NCBI GenBank assembly: GCA_022763115.1
Contig: JALEGJ010000047.1
Span: 81,979-145,978, forward strand
DNA: 64,000 bases
From: Aquisalinus sp.
GTDB taxonomy: Bacteria > Pseudomonadota > Alphaproteobacteria > Caulobacterales > Parvularculaceae
Reading direction: 5' to 3'
Part shown: one piece after another, positions 56,356 to 64,000 of the stretch
Numbering within the stretch: the stretch's first letter is position 1
Layout: every line of letters starts with the position of its first letter
Notes under the pieces: model-generated
Told to the model about the DNA's origin: nothing
Databases searched by the model: none
What the model saw: only the letters and a program-made list of their open reading frames with translations
Made by a program: the position numbers and the translations under genes

Positions 56356-57861
56356 ATGTTCGCAACGATCATAGACTTTTTCAGGCTGGGACGGGCAGCG
56401 TTCATCCTTGCGCGGTATGACGCGTTGTTGCCGAAAGAGTATGCGCACCTTTTGCCAATGCCGCTGCGTCTTCTCGGCACTGTATCAAGACTTGGTGCGC
56501 GTGACCGGGATTTGCGGCCGGGGCAGCGTCTTGCCCGTGCATTGGGTGGGCAGGGGCCTGCCTATGTGAAGTTCGGTCAACTGTTGGGCACACGCCCGGA
56601 TATGATCGGGTTCGAGATGGCCAATGATCTGGGCGAGTTGCAGGACCGGATGCCGCCGTTCTCACGAGACCTTGCCAAAGCCGAAGTGGCCAAATCGCTT
56701 GGAAAACCGGTGGAGGAGTTGTTTGCGGACTTTTCTGAACCGATCGCGGCGGCGTCAATTGCACAGGTTCACAAGGCGAGGCTGCATTCTGGGGAAACCA
56801 TAGCGATCAAGGTTTTGCGCCCTAAGATTGAGCGCAAGGCGAAACTGGAGTTCAGGGCTTTCATGCTGGGAGCGAGATTGGCAGAATTTTTCTCCCGGTC
56901 GGCACGCCGTATGGAGCCAGTGAAGTTCATCAATACACTTTCCGAAGCTGCCGAAATTGAACTTGATCTGAGGATGGAGGCAGGAGCAGCTTCAGAATTG
57001 AAAGAGAATCTCGTCGACGATACGCATGTCTATATTCCCGAGATTATCTGGGAGTATTCGTCGCGCCGCGTTCTGGCTGTTGAGTGGATCGACGGGTTGT
57101 CGGTCATGAACTTCGCTGCCCTCGATGCTGCTGGCATTGACCGGCAGGAGTTGGCGGTCACCATCATGCGCACTTTCCTGAAACAGGCACTGGAAGACGG
57201 GTTTTTCCATGCCGACATGCATCAGGGCAACATGATGATTGACGACCAGAAGCGCCTTGTGCTGATCGATTTTGGCATTATGGGCCGACTGGATGAAGAG
57301 GCCCGTCGTACTTATGCTGAAATTATCTTCGGTTTCATCCAGCGAGACTACTACCTGGCTGCGAAGGCGCATTTTGATGCTGGTTATGTGCCGTCTCATT
57401 ATTCCGTAGACGCCTTCGCGACTGCCTTGCGGGCAGTGGGTGAGCCGATCTTTGGCCGTGACTCTGATGCGGTGGATATGTCGCGTGTCTTGCAGCAGCT
57501 TTTTGACGTAACAGAAGTCTTCGACATGCATCTGCGCCCGGAACTGGTGATGTTGCAGCGCACAATGGTTGTCGTCGAAGGGGTTGCCAGGGCACTCGAT
57601 CCCCAGATTAATATGTGGGAGGCAGCGGACCCGGTTGTGCGCGGCTATATCACCGGGCGTCTGGGGCCACAGGCGCTGGCCAAGCAGGCACGACGGGGTG
57701 CCAGAGCAGCGTTCAGGCTGGCTGAAAAGTTTCCCGAGTTCGCGGCTGTGGCAGAGTCAATTATCGACAATGCTGATGAAGATGGCGGGATAAAACTATC
57801 CCGCCAGACTGTGGATGATCTGGCAGATGCGTTGAAGAAAAGAAAACGCAAGACTGCCTGA
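56356..57861 (+). CDS. ubiB: Ubiquinone biosynthesis protein UbiB (atypical kinase/ATPase)
   Basis: A 501-aa ABC1/ADCK-family protein of the inner membrane needed for ubiquinone synthesis. The family KxGQ motif lies in YVKFGQLLGTRPD; the unusual A-rich loop AAASIAQVHKARL replaces the kinase glycine loop, and VLIDFGIMGRL supplies the Asp-Phe-Gly. FFHADMHQGNMMI corresponds to the catalytic loop. A C-terminal basic tail (ADALKKRKRKT) follows. In many alphaproteobacteria coaBC comes next; here a minus-strand XRE/membrane pair separates them. Confidence 0.95.
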   Translation: MFATIIDFFRLGRAAFILARYDALLPKEYAHLLPMPLRLLGTVSRLGARDRDLRPGQRLARALGGQGPAYVKFGQLLGTRPDMIGFEMANDLGELQDRMPPFSRDLAKAEVAKSLGKPVEELFADFSEPIAAASIAQVHKARLHSGETIAIKVLRPKIERKAKLEFRAFMLGARLAEFFSRSARRMEPVKFINTLSEAAEIELDLRMEAGAASELKENLVDDTHVYIPEIIWEYSSRRVLAVEWIDGLSVMNFAALDAAGIDRQELAVTIMRTFLKQALEDGFFHADMHQGNMMIDDQKRLVLIDFGIMGRLDEEARRTYAEIIFGFIQRDYYLAAKAHFDAGYVPSHYSVDAFATALRAVGEPIFGRDSDAVDMSRVLQQLFDVTEVFDMHLRPELVMLQRTMVVVEGVARALDPQINMWEAADPVVRGYITGRLGPQALAKQARRGARAAFRLAEKFPEFAAVAESIIDNADEDGGIKLSRQTVDDLADALKKRKRKTA

Positions 57862-57884
57862 AGCCATACCTTGCGCTTTTCCAA

Positions 57885-58082
57885 TCAACTCTCAGGTTTC
57901 AGAAATATCTCCTCGACGGGTAATCCAAACACGTCCGAGATTTTGTAGGCAAGGGAAATGCTGGGGTCGAATTTCTCTTTCTCCACCGCGATAATCGTCT
58001 GCCTTGTGACATCAACTTTCTCCGCAAGGTCAGCTTGCGTGAGATTATGCTCTGCCCGCAGAACTTTAAGTCTGTTTCGCAT
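57885..58082 (-). CDS. Short XRE-family repressor
   Basis: A 65-aa protein that is almost only a helix-turn-helix: MRNRLKVLRAEHNLTQADLA, then EKVDVTRQTIIAVEKEKFDP. The ATG at 58082 shares a base with the stop of the membrane-protein gene (TAATG), so it is translated by reinitiation. The length and pattern are those of small autoregulated XRE repressors of the YozG type. Two direct repeats in the promoter region are its probable operators. It follows its partner in one transcript on the minus strand. Confidence 0.9.
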   Translation of the reverse strand: MRNRLKVLRAEHNLTQADLAEKVDVTRQTIIAVEKEKFDPSISLAYKISDVFGLPVEEIFLKPES

Positions 58083-58498
58083 TAGCGGCTCATCAGTGAG
58101 AGGCGGCCAAGTTGCAGTGTCCATGTCAGCCCGAACAGGCCGACAAAATACCATGCTGACAGGTTATCTGTTTTCAGGATGATTTCTGCCCAGCCGGACG
58201 CGAACAGGGCCAGGGCGGTCACGCACCCGGCTGTCGCGGTGGCTTTCAGATTGTTAATCGCCCCCAGTTCATCCGGCGTGCGGGTGACAAACCGGCCTGC
58301 CACGTAAAGCCAGATGGCAACGGGTATTGCGGGAAGCATCGCGACGGCAATGTGGGTGATCGCTGGCCAGCTGTCAAACGCCGGATTGTCTGTGACATTA
58401 GGCACGACCATGATGACCAGCACCGTATAGACCATCCAGAGAAAGATGTGGCCACCGATCCAGCGACGGCTGGCTGTTTTGAGAGATTGCTTTTCCAT
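58082..58498 (-). CDS. Small membrane protein co-encoded with an XRE repressor
   Basis: A 138-aa protein with four hydrophobic helices (about 17-34, 45-68, 85-106 and 112-130). It starts MEKQSLKTASRRWIGGHIFL and has AGGAGTTC before the ATG. The stop codon overlaps the repressor start. Its family was not recognised by name, but two-gene units of a multi-helix membrane protein and a 65-aa XRE protein are widespread in bacteria. It may sense the membrane and adjust the repressor; that is inference. Confidence 0.8.
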   Translation of the reverse strand: MEKQSLKTASRRWIGGHIFLWMVYTVLVIMVVPNVTDNPAFDSWPAITHIAVAMLPAIPVAIWLYVAGRFVTRTPDELGAINNLKATATAGCVTALALFASGWAEIILKTDNLSAWYFVGLFGLTWTLQLGRLSLMSR

Positions 58499-58520
58499 GC
58501 CGAACTCCTGAGGTATATAA

Positions 58521-58563
58521 AACTTTACATTCAATATGTATATATAACTTTACATTATGTCAA
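58521..58563 (-). promoter_or_regulatory. Promoter and twin operator repeats of the XRE/membrane-protein unit
   Basis: Minus-strand -35 box TTGACA (58563-58558) and a -10 candidate TACATA (58540-58535) with a 17-base spacer. Two exact 11-bp copies of AATGTAAAGTT lie at 58556-58546 and 58531-58521, 25 bases apart, one between the boxes and one just downstream of the -10 box. This is where a self-repressor would bind. Confidence 0.62.
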
Positions 58564-58646
58564 GTTTACCATTCTTGCCGAGGCGAATTTCCTGTGTTCA
58601 CCGGTTTCGGCTAACAAAACGGACGAACTTGATCTAAAGGATGCGC

Positions 58647-59858
58647 ATGGCAACCAAATCTGTGCTTCTCATTATCGGAGGTGGCATCGCCGCCTATAAG
58701 TCACTGGAACTGATCCGCGAGTGCGCAAAGCGCGGGATCAGGACCCGTGCGATCCTGACCAGAGCCGGTGCGGAATTTGTCACACCGCTTTCCGTTGGCA
58801 GCCTGACAGGGGAAAAATGCTACACGGATCTGTTCGATCTGACCGACGAAGCCGAGATGGGCCATATCGAGTTATCACGCGCGGCTGATCTTGTGGTTGT
58901 GGCGCCTGCGACTGCGGACCTTTTGTCCAAACCCGCCAACGGTGTCGCTGGGGACCTCGCTTCGACAGCACTTCTAGCGACCGATAAGCCGGTCCTTTTC
59001 GCGCCGGCGATGAATGTGCGGATGTGGGCGCACCCGGGGGTGCAGCGAAATGTTGCGACCTTGAAGGAAGACGGTGCGCTTTTTGTTGGCCCCAATGAAG
59101 GTGACATGGCTTGCGGCGAGTATGGTGCCGGCAGGATGGCTGAACCATCTGAAATAGCCGATGCGGTTGAGGCATATTTTGCGGCGTCGTCTGACGGTCG
59201 TTTGAAAGGGCGTCACGTCGTGGTGACAGCTGGACCCACACATGAGCCGCTGGACCCTGTGCGGTATATTGCCAACCGCTCCTCCGGTAAGCAGGGCTAT
59301 GCGATTGCCGCAGCGCTAGCGAAGCTGGGTGCCCGTGTCACGCTTGTGTCAGGACCAACAGAACTGCCCGCTCCGGCCGGGGTGGACACAGTGCGCGTGC
59401 AAACCGCGCGTGAAATGATGGAAGCGACAATGAGTGCCCTGCCGGCAGATGCAGCAATTTGCTGTGCTGCCGTCGCTGACTACAGGCCTGAAATCGAAAC
59501 CAACCAGAAAATAAAAAAAGAGCGTGGCGGCCTTTCCTCGATTCCCCTGACGGAGAACCCGGATATTCTGCGCAGCATTTCCTCACTGGATGTGGGGCGC
59601 CCCGGTCTGGTCATAGGCTTTGCTGCAGAAACAGATGACGTTCTCTGCAATGCTGAAGCCAAGCGCAAACGCAAGGGGTGCGACTGGATAATTGCAAATG
59701 ATGTTTCATCAGGAACCGGCACCATGGGCGGGGAGAATAATTCTGTGACTGTCATCAGTGAGGCAGGTCAGGAGAGTTGGGAGAATATGCCTAAGGCCCG
59801 TGTTGCTGACAGGCTGGCTGCTTATATTGCGGATGCCTTGAGCAAGCGTGCGACCTGA
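58647..59858 (+). CDS. coaBC: Bifunctional phosphopantothenoylcysteine decarboxylase / phosphopantothenate-cysteine ligase
   Basis: A 403-aa enzyme performing two steps of coenzyme A synthesis. The ATG at 58647 fits AAAGG about seven bases upstream better than the ATG six bases earlier. The CoaC half (about 1-185) has IIGGGIAAYKSLEL, catalytic His in MGHIELSRA, PAMN and catalytic Cys in MACGEYGAGRM. The CoaB half begins VVVTAGPTHEPLDPVRYIANRSSGKQGYAIA and ends with GGENNSVTVI. Both active sites are intact. It is separated from ubiB by the XRE unit, and dut does not follow. Confidence 0.95.
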   Translation: MATKSVLLIIGGGIAAYKSLELIRECAKRGIRTRAILTRAGAEFVTPLSVGSLTGEKCYTDLFDLTDEAEMGHIELSRAADLVVVAPATADLLSKPANGVAGDLASTALLATDKPVLFAPAMNVRMWAHPGVQRNVATLKEDGALFVGPNEGDMACGEYGAGRMAEPSEIADAVEAYFAASSDGRLKGRHVVVTAGPTHEPLDPVRYIANRSSGKQGYAIAAALAKLGARVTLVSGPTELPAPAGVDTVRVQTAREMMEATMSALPADAAICCAAVADYRPEIETNQKIKKERGGLSSIPLTENPDILRSISSLDVGRPGLVIGFAAETDDVLCNAEAKRKRKGCDWIIANDVSSGTGTMGGENNSVTVISEAGQESWENMPKARVADRLAAYIADALSKRAT

Positions 59859-59995
59859 CGCAATAGTTTCAACTTTAGGTATTGCTCGCGTCCCGCATTA
59901 GCTGTTAGCCTCCGCTCTCTTGTGAATGAAACCGGTAAGCCGTCGTTACATAGCGATGGTTCGATTGCGTAAGAAGTCAAAGTGAGAGCACCAAG

Positions 59996-60949
59996 ATGGT
60001 TCTATATGCGCTAAAGCGCCTGCTCTCGGCTATTCCCACACTTTTGATTATTATCGCGGTTGCGTTTTTCATGATGCGGCTGGCTCCAGGTGGTCCGTTC
60101 ACTTCAGAACGAAATGTGCCGCCTGCTATCGAGGCTAATCTCAACGCCAAGTATAATCTTGACGATCCCTTGCCCATCCAGTTTTTCAAATATCTCGGCA
60201 ATGTCTTGCAGGGAGATTTTGGGCCATCCTTTGTCAATCGCGACTTTTCGGTGACCGAACTGGTGTTACAGGGGTTGCCGGTGAGTATCACAGTCGGCTT
60301 GTCTGCGTTGATGTTGGCCATATCTGTTGGCTCAATTCTGGGAGTTCTGGCTGCGTTGCGGCAGAATAAAGCAACAGATTACACTGTCATGACGATTGCC
60401 ATGGCAGGTATTACCATCCCGAATTTTGTGACTGCGCCTGTTATGACACTGATTTTTGCTGTCTGGAATGACTGGTTGCCAACATCCGGCTGGATTGGCT
60501 GGAGTGGGATTGAGGAACAGGGGCTGGATGCTTTTTTCAGGTCCCTTATCCTGCCGGTAATAACGCTTGCGCTGCCACAGATCGCCATTATCTCGCGCTT
60601 GATGCGTGGATCGATGATAGAAGTATTGCGCTCCAACTTCATCCGTACGGCACGTGCAAAAGGGCTATCGCCGATAAAGATCGTGACCCGTCATGCATTA
60701 CGCGCCGCTTCCTTGCCACTCATTAGCTATCTTGGGCCTGCGACCGCTGCGTTGCTTTCCGGCTCGCTTGTCATAGAGAAAATTTTCACGCTGCCGGGTA
60801 TTGGCCAGTATTTCGTTACCGGAGCCCTGAACCGGGATTATACTCTGGTGATGGGTGTTGTCATAATCTATGCCACCTTGATTGTGGTGCTCAATCTGCT
60901 GGCTGATCTTGTGTTGGCGGCACTTGATCCAAAGGTAAGGCTGACTTGA
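59996..60949 (+). CDS. oppB: Oligopeptide ABC transporter permease OppB
   Basis: A 317-aa inner-membrane permease with six hydrophobic helices. It starts MVLYALKRLLSAIPTLLIII, and the conserved segment FFMMRLAPGGPF follows. The EAA-type loop for contact with the ATPase is FIRTARAKGLSPIKIVTRHALR. Its stop overlaps the oppC start by four bases (ATGA). The cognate ATPase genes (oppD, oppF) are not next to it in this window. Confidence 0.94.
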   Translation: MVLYALKRLLSAIPTLLIIIAVAFFMMRLAPGGPFTSERNVPPAIEANLNAKYNLDDPLPIQFFKYLGNVLQGDFGPSFVNRDFSVTELVLQGLPVSITVGLSALMLAISVGSILGVLAALRQNKATDYTVMTIAMAGITIPNFVTAPVMTLIFAVWNDWLPTSGWIGWSGIEEQGLDAFFRSLILPVITLALPQIAIISRLMRGSMIEVLRSNFIRTARAKGLSPIKIVTRHALRAASLPLISYLGPATAALLSGSLVIEKIFTLPGIGQYFVTGALNRDYTLVMGVVIIYATLIVVLNLLADLVLAALDPKVRLT

Positions 60950-61860
60950 TGAACCGGATTTCCCGTCACGCCGATCAGCACCCGAATGTGCAATCCATGC
61001 AAGCGGCCCAGGCCGTTAAAGGGCGATCCCTGTGGGATGATGCCAGAGCGCGCCTTTTTGCCAACAAGGCAGCTGTAGCTTCGATGATTATTCTTTTTGT
61101 CATTGTCATGGCCGCCATTGTCTGGCCAGCGATCAGCCCTGTTAAGTATAACGATATCAACTATTCCGCTTACAGTGTGCCCCCATCTTCCGAATACTGG
61201 ATGGGGACAGATACGAATGGGCGGGACATTCTGGTACGCACCATGATGGGCGCGCGCGTCAGCCTGGCGGTAGGTCTTATCGCGACTATGGTCTCGCTTG
61301 TGATTGGTGTCTTGTGGGGCGCAACGGCAGGATTCTTTGGCGGCACCATCGACAATGTTATGATGCGCATTGTCGATATTTTGTATTCGCTGCCCTTTAT
61401 CTTTTTCGTTATTATCCTGACGGTGATTTTCGGGACATCACTCTGGATCATGTTTATCGCCATCGGTGCGATAGAGTGGCTGACCATGGCCCGGATTGTG
61501 CGCGGGCAAACGCTTTCTCTCAAAGAGAAAGAGTTTGTTGAAGCCGCCCGGGCGATCGGTGTTACCCCAATGACGATTGTCCGCAGGCATATTGTTCCCA
61601 ACCTGATTGGGCCGGTTGTAATATATGTGACCCTGACGATTCCCTATGCCATTCTGGCTGAGAGTTTCCTGAGTTTTCTCGGGCTTGGTGTGCAGGAACC
61701 GCTGACCAGTTGGGGTGTGCTGATTGCCGACGGTGCCAACGGTGTTGAAGCGGCACCTTGGGCCTTGTTATTTCCCGCAGGGGTAATGGCATTGACCCTG
61801 TTTTGCTTCAACTTCATAGGCGATGGTTTGCGAGACGCGCTTGATCCGAAAGACAGGTGA
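60946..61860 (+). CDS. oppC: Oligopeptide ABC transporter permease OppC
   Basis: A 304-aa permease. A cytoplasmic tail (to about residue 35) precedes six membrane helices; the OppC_N segment ARLFANKAAVASMIILF and the YWMGTDTNGRDILVRTMMGARVSL loop are typical. The EAA loop is VEAARAIGVTPMTIVRRHIVPN. The C-terminus FNFIGDGLRDALDPKDR is the family end. It works with OppB as the membrane pore of a peptide importer. Confidence 0.94.
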   Translation: MMNRISRHADQHPNVQSMQAAQAVKGRSLWDDARARLFANKAAVASMIILFVIVMAAIVWPAISPVKYNDINYSAYSVPPSSEYWMGTDTNGRDILVRTMMGARVSLAVGLIATMVSLVIGVLWGATAGFFGGTIDNVMMRIVDILYSLPFIFFVIILTVIFGTSLWIMFIAIGAIEWLTMARIVRGQTLSLKEKEFVEAARAIGVTPMTIVRRHIVPNLIGPVVIYVTLTIPYAILAESFLSFLGLGVQEPLTSWGVLIADGANGVEAAPWALLFPAGVMALTLFCFNFIGDGLRDALDPKDR

Positions 61861-61974
61861 GCCGCAAATTGTCAGCAGGCGCGCTAAGAGCTTATTTCAA
61901 ACAAAATATGCGCACCTTTACTTAAATCTGCGCGAAGTCGCGCTGTCAGGCGTGAACAAGCCTAAGATATCTGC

Positions 61975-62529
61975 TTACTTTAAGCGACGCACTTTGATAG
62001 TACGCCCCATAGGTTCAATCTTCATCCGGAAGCTACCCAAGGCGCCGCGTTCAATAAGAGCAGTATATTGAATGTTATCCTGTAAAGGACGAAGATGCCT
62101 GGTGTCGCTATCTAGCTGGCGCCATACTTGCCCATTATCAAGAACAATGCGACTCGCTATTTTATCCTGCGTAGGGTTCGTTTTGGAAAAAGTAATGCGG
62201 GTTACGCCCGCAGAAATCTCAGTTACTTCCCTTACGACAGGCTCGGGCGGCTGGCGAAGTCCATAATTTTCCTCTGTTTGGGGGCGCTGCGGCATCCTTA
62301 AGCCAAAAAGACGACGCTCTTTTTGAACCGGCGTCTCTTTTATCTGAGGAGGGGTGGTCGCTACTACAGGGGCGGGCTCTTTCGCCAACTCATCAAAACA
62401 GGCGAGGCGCTCATCATCGTCGGCGATTTGAACGCAGTCTGACATCGTTATAGGAGCTTCTGCCGCCAGAGTGTTGCCGCCGATCACGAGAAAGCCCGCA
62501 GAAGCCAGGCTGGACAGGATAATACGCAT
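61975..62529 (-). CDS. Exported protein of unknown function
   Basis: A 184-aa protein. The ATG at 62529 has GAGG six bases upstream and opens a signal peptide MRIILSSLASAGFLVIGG-NTLAAEAP; upstream in-frame starts at 62541 and 62553 (GTG) are weaker. The mature protein begins ITMSDCVQIADDDERLACFDEL, a Cys-x-acidic-RLACFD motif found at the start of several exported protein families. A Pro-rich linker with two Gln-rich parts leads to a C-terminal beta-rich region (VTRITFSKTNPTQDKIASR). It lies, on the opposite strand, between oppC and the oppA-like gene. Confidence 0.75.
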   Translation of the reverse strand: MRIILSSLASAGFLVIGGNTLAAEAPITMSDCVQIADDDERLACFDELAKEPAPVVATTPPQIKETPVQKERRLFGLRMPQRPQTEENYGLRQPPEPVVREVTEISAGVTRITFSKTNPTQDKIASRIVLDNGQVWRQLDSDTRHLRPLQDNIQYTALIERGALGSFRMKIEPMGRTIKVRRLK

Positions 62530-62687
62530 CTGAAACCTCATATTTTTAAGCACCCTACAATGAAGGAAAAGAGCCCGTCAAACGGCATTTTCCATAGCGT
62601 TAAACCTTATTGCGATCAGAACGAATGATTGCTTTTGGCTGCTTCAACTCTGGTCTATAAGAGTATGGAAGTTGATGGAGATAGAAT

Positions 62688-64000
62688 ATGAACCTGACAG
62701 GCATAGCCAGAAAAGCAGGTGCTGGTGCCGTATTGGCTGCAACGATTTTTCTAGCCTCGTGCGGCGGCGGTAGTGAAGAGGCAAGCAGCACGCCGAATTC
62801 CCCTGATGAGGGTGTCGTGATGAACCGCGGCAACGGTTATGAGCCAAATACGCTTGATCCGCATCAAGCAAACGGTACCTGGGAGAATAACATCATCGGT
62901 GATATGATGATCGGCCTATACACCGAAGATGCTGATGCCAAACCGATTTTAGGCTCTGCAGTGTCTCACGAGATCAGCGAAGATGGGCTCACGCATACAT
63001 TCAAAATCCGTGAGGATATGGTTTGGTCTGATGGCGAGCCAGTCACAGCCGAGGTATTTGTCAAATCCTGGCAGCGTATTCTCGATCCTGCGACAGCAGC
63101 GCCATATGCATCGCTGCTATATCCATTCAAGAACGCACGTGCGATCAGTAATGGGGAACTCCCGCCGTCAGAATTGGGCGCGCGTGCGATAGATGAGAAA
63201 ACGCTTGAACTGCAAGTGGAGCAGCCAACGCCCTTTCTTGCCACTCTGCTGACGCACTACACGGCTTTTCCGGTCCCGATCCATAAGATTGAAGAATTGG
63301 GCAATGCCTGGGTACGCCCTGGCAGCTACGTTTCCAACGGGCCATATGTCGTTGAGGAATGGCGTCCGAACAGTCAGATCAAGCTGGTCAAGAACGAGCG
63401 GTTCTACGATGCTGATAATGTCGCGATTGATACTGTTTATTACAAACCTATCGGGGATGTCTCGGCCGCATTCCGTGCATTCAGAGCAGGCGAAATTGAC
63501 TCAAATTCTTGCTCGCAGTGTTATCCTATTCAGCAGGTAAACCTGATTGATGAGATCATGCCCGGCGTTAAGCGCAATGAAGTCATTCTCTCCACAACAT
63601 ATCTGACATTTAATTCGAATGTGCCTCCGTTCGATGATGCAAGAGTGCGCCGCGCCCTGGGTTTGGCGATTGACCGGGATATCCTGACAGAGCAGGTTTT
63701 GCGTGCGGGTGAAGTACCAGCTTATGGCCTTACCCCTCCCGGCATTGATAACTATATCGCCAGCCCACCTCAGATGGCTGAGGCAGGTCTTACCCAGGAA
63801 GAGCGCCTGACAATCGCGAGAAACCTTTTGGCTGAGGCAGGGTTTGATGAAAACAATCCGTTGACCATCAATGTCAAATATCGCCTCGCCGGTGACCGTC
63901 GACAGATCATGGTTGCAATGCAGGATATGTGGAAGCGAATCGGTGTTACCGCCAAGCTGGAAGGCAAGGAGCCAAAAGTCGCCTATGCAGATTATCGTGC
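62688..64000 (+). CDS. oppA: Peptide ABC transporter substrate-binding lipoprotein (3' end outside window)
   Basis: The frame opens at ATG 62688 after GGAG and stays open to the window end, about 437 codons. The lipoprotein signal is MNLTGIARKAGAGAVLAATI followed by the lipobox LASC. The mature sequence is SBP family 5: NGYEPNTLDPHQANG, FKIREDMVWSDGEPVTAEVF, VKSWQRILDPATAAPYAS, and later VRRALGLAIDRDILTEQVLR. It should capture oligopeptides for OppBC. It is read in the same direction as oppBC but separated by the exported unknown gene on the other strand. Confidence 0.93.
   Translation, partial: MNLTGIARKAGAGAVLAATIFLASCGGGSEEASSTPNSPDEGVVMNRGNGYEPNTLDPHQANGTWENNIIGDMMIGLYTEDADAKPILGSAVSHEISEDGLTHTFKIREDMVWSDGEPVTAEVFVKSWQRILDPATAAPYASLLYPFKNARAISNGELPPSELGARAIDEKTLELQVEQPTPFLATLLTHYTAFPVPIHKIEELGNAWVRPGSYVSNGPYVVEEWRPNSQIKLVKNERFYDADNVAIDTVYYKPIGDVSAAFRAFRAGEIDSNSCSQCYPIQQVNLIDEIMPGVKRNEVILSTTYLTFNSNVPPFDDARVRRALGLAIDRDILTEQVLRAGEVPAYGLTPPGIDNYIASPPQMAEAGLTQEERLTIARNLLAEAGFDENNPLTINVKYRLAGDRRQIMVAMQDMWKRIGVTAKLEGKEPKVAYADYR

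Overview
The window looks like chromosomal DNA of a free-living, probably aquatic, alphaproteobacterium. Pointers are a YlxR/L7Ae-type protein before infB, a DUF1674 protein next to htpX, an rplU with a C-terminal helix-hairpin-helix extension, the rplU-rpmA-GNAT-obgE cluster, an ihfB-lapA-trpF-trpB-trpA-accD-folC string, a complex I NDUFA9-type protein and ubiE-ubiB near coaBC. Abundant secreted or envelope peptidases, a TolB_N/TPR membrane protein and an intracellular PHB depolymerase would suit the Hyphomonadaceae/Parvularculaceae area. That placement is inference; no rRNA is present to settle it.

Layout. 1-9.3 kb: end of a ylxR-infB unit, a DUF1674 SDH-assembly-type protein, htpX, a DUF3445 haem-protein gene, glutaminase and DNA polymerase I. 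9.3-13.9 kb: PHB depolymerase, an exported thioredoxin-fold protein, malate dehydrogenase and a DUF3667 zinc-ribbon membrane protein. 13.9-17.4 kb: a 3,464-bp IS1-family element with 20-bp inverted repeats and an 8-bp target duplication. It carries a DDE transposase, a HigB-type toxin, a HigA/M78-peptidase regulator and three small unknown genes, and it has split a DUF3291 gene that reads through perfectly if the element is removed. 17.7-28 kb: isoaspartyl peptidase/asparaginase, a lipoprotein, a Na+/alanine symporter, putA, an M20 peptidase, a Sel1 protein, a membrane protein and a PQQ-type sugar dehydrogenase. 28-42.7 kb: an autotransporter, two S9 peptidases, a TolB_N/TPR protein, an MsbA-like ABC exporter and a large metzincin. 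42.8-46.9 kb: rplU, rpmA, GNAT, obgE, an NDUFA9-like protein and tRNA-Leu(CAG). 47-55.4 kb: a minus-strand string ihfB-lapA-trpF-trpB-[abgT]-trpA-accD-folC followed by a GyrI-like gene. 55.5-64 kb: ubiE-ubiB, a self-contained XRE repressor/membrane-protein pair, coaBC, oppBC, an exported unknown and the start of an oppA-like lipoprotein.

How it fits together. Much of the non-housekeeping content is about taking in and burning peptides and amino acids (Opp, S9, M20 and metzincin peptidases, asparaginase, glutaminase, alanine symporter, PutA). Carbon-reserve use (PHB depolymerase, malate dehydrogenase) lies alongside.

The most unusual features are the cargo-bearing IS1-family element with its exact target restoration, the AbgT transporter lodged between trpB and trpA together with two substituted active-site prolines in TrpA, an autoregulated XRE/membrane-protein pair between ubiB and coaBC, and several RNA-level candidates (a leaderless toxin mRNA, a hairpin holding a ribosome-binding site, an orphan terminator before tRNA-Leu).
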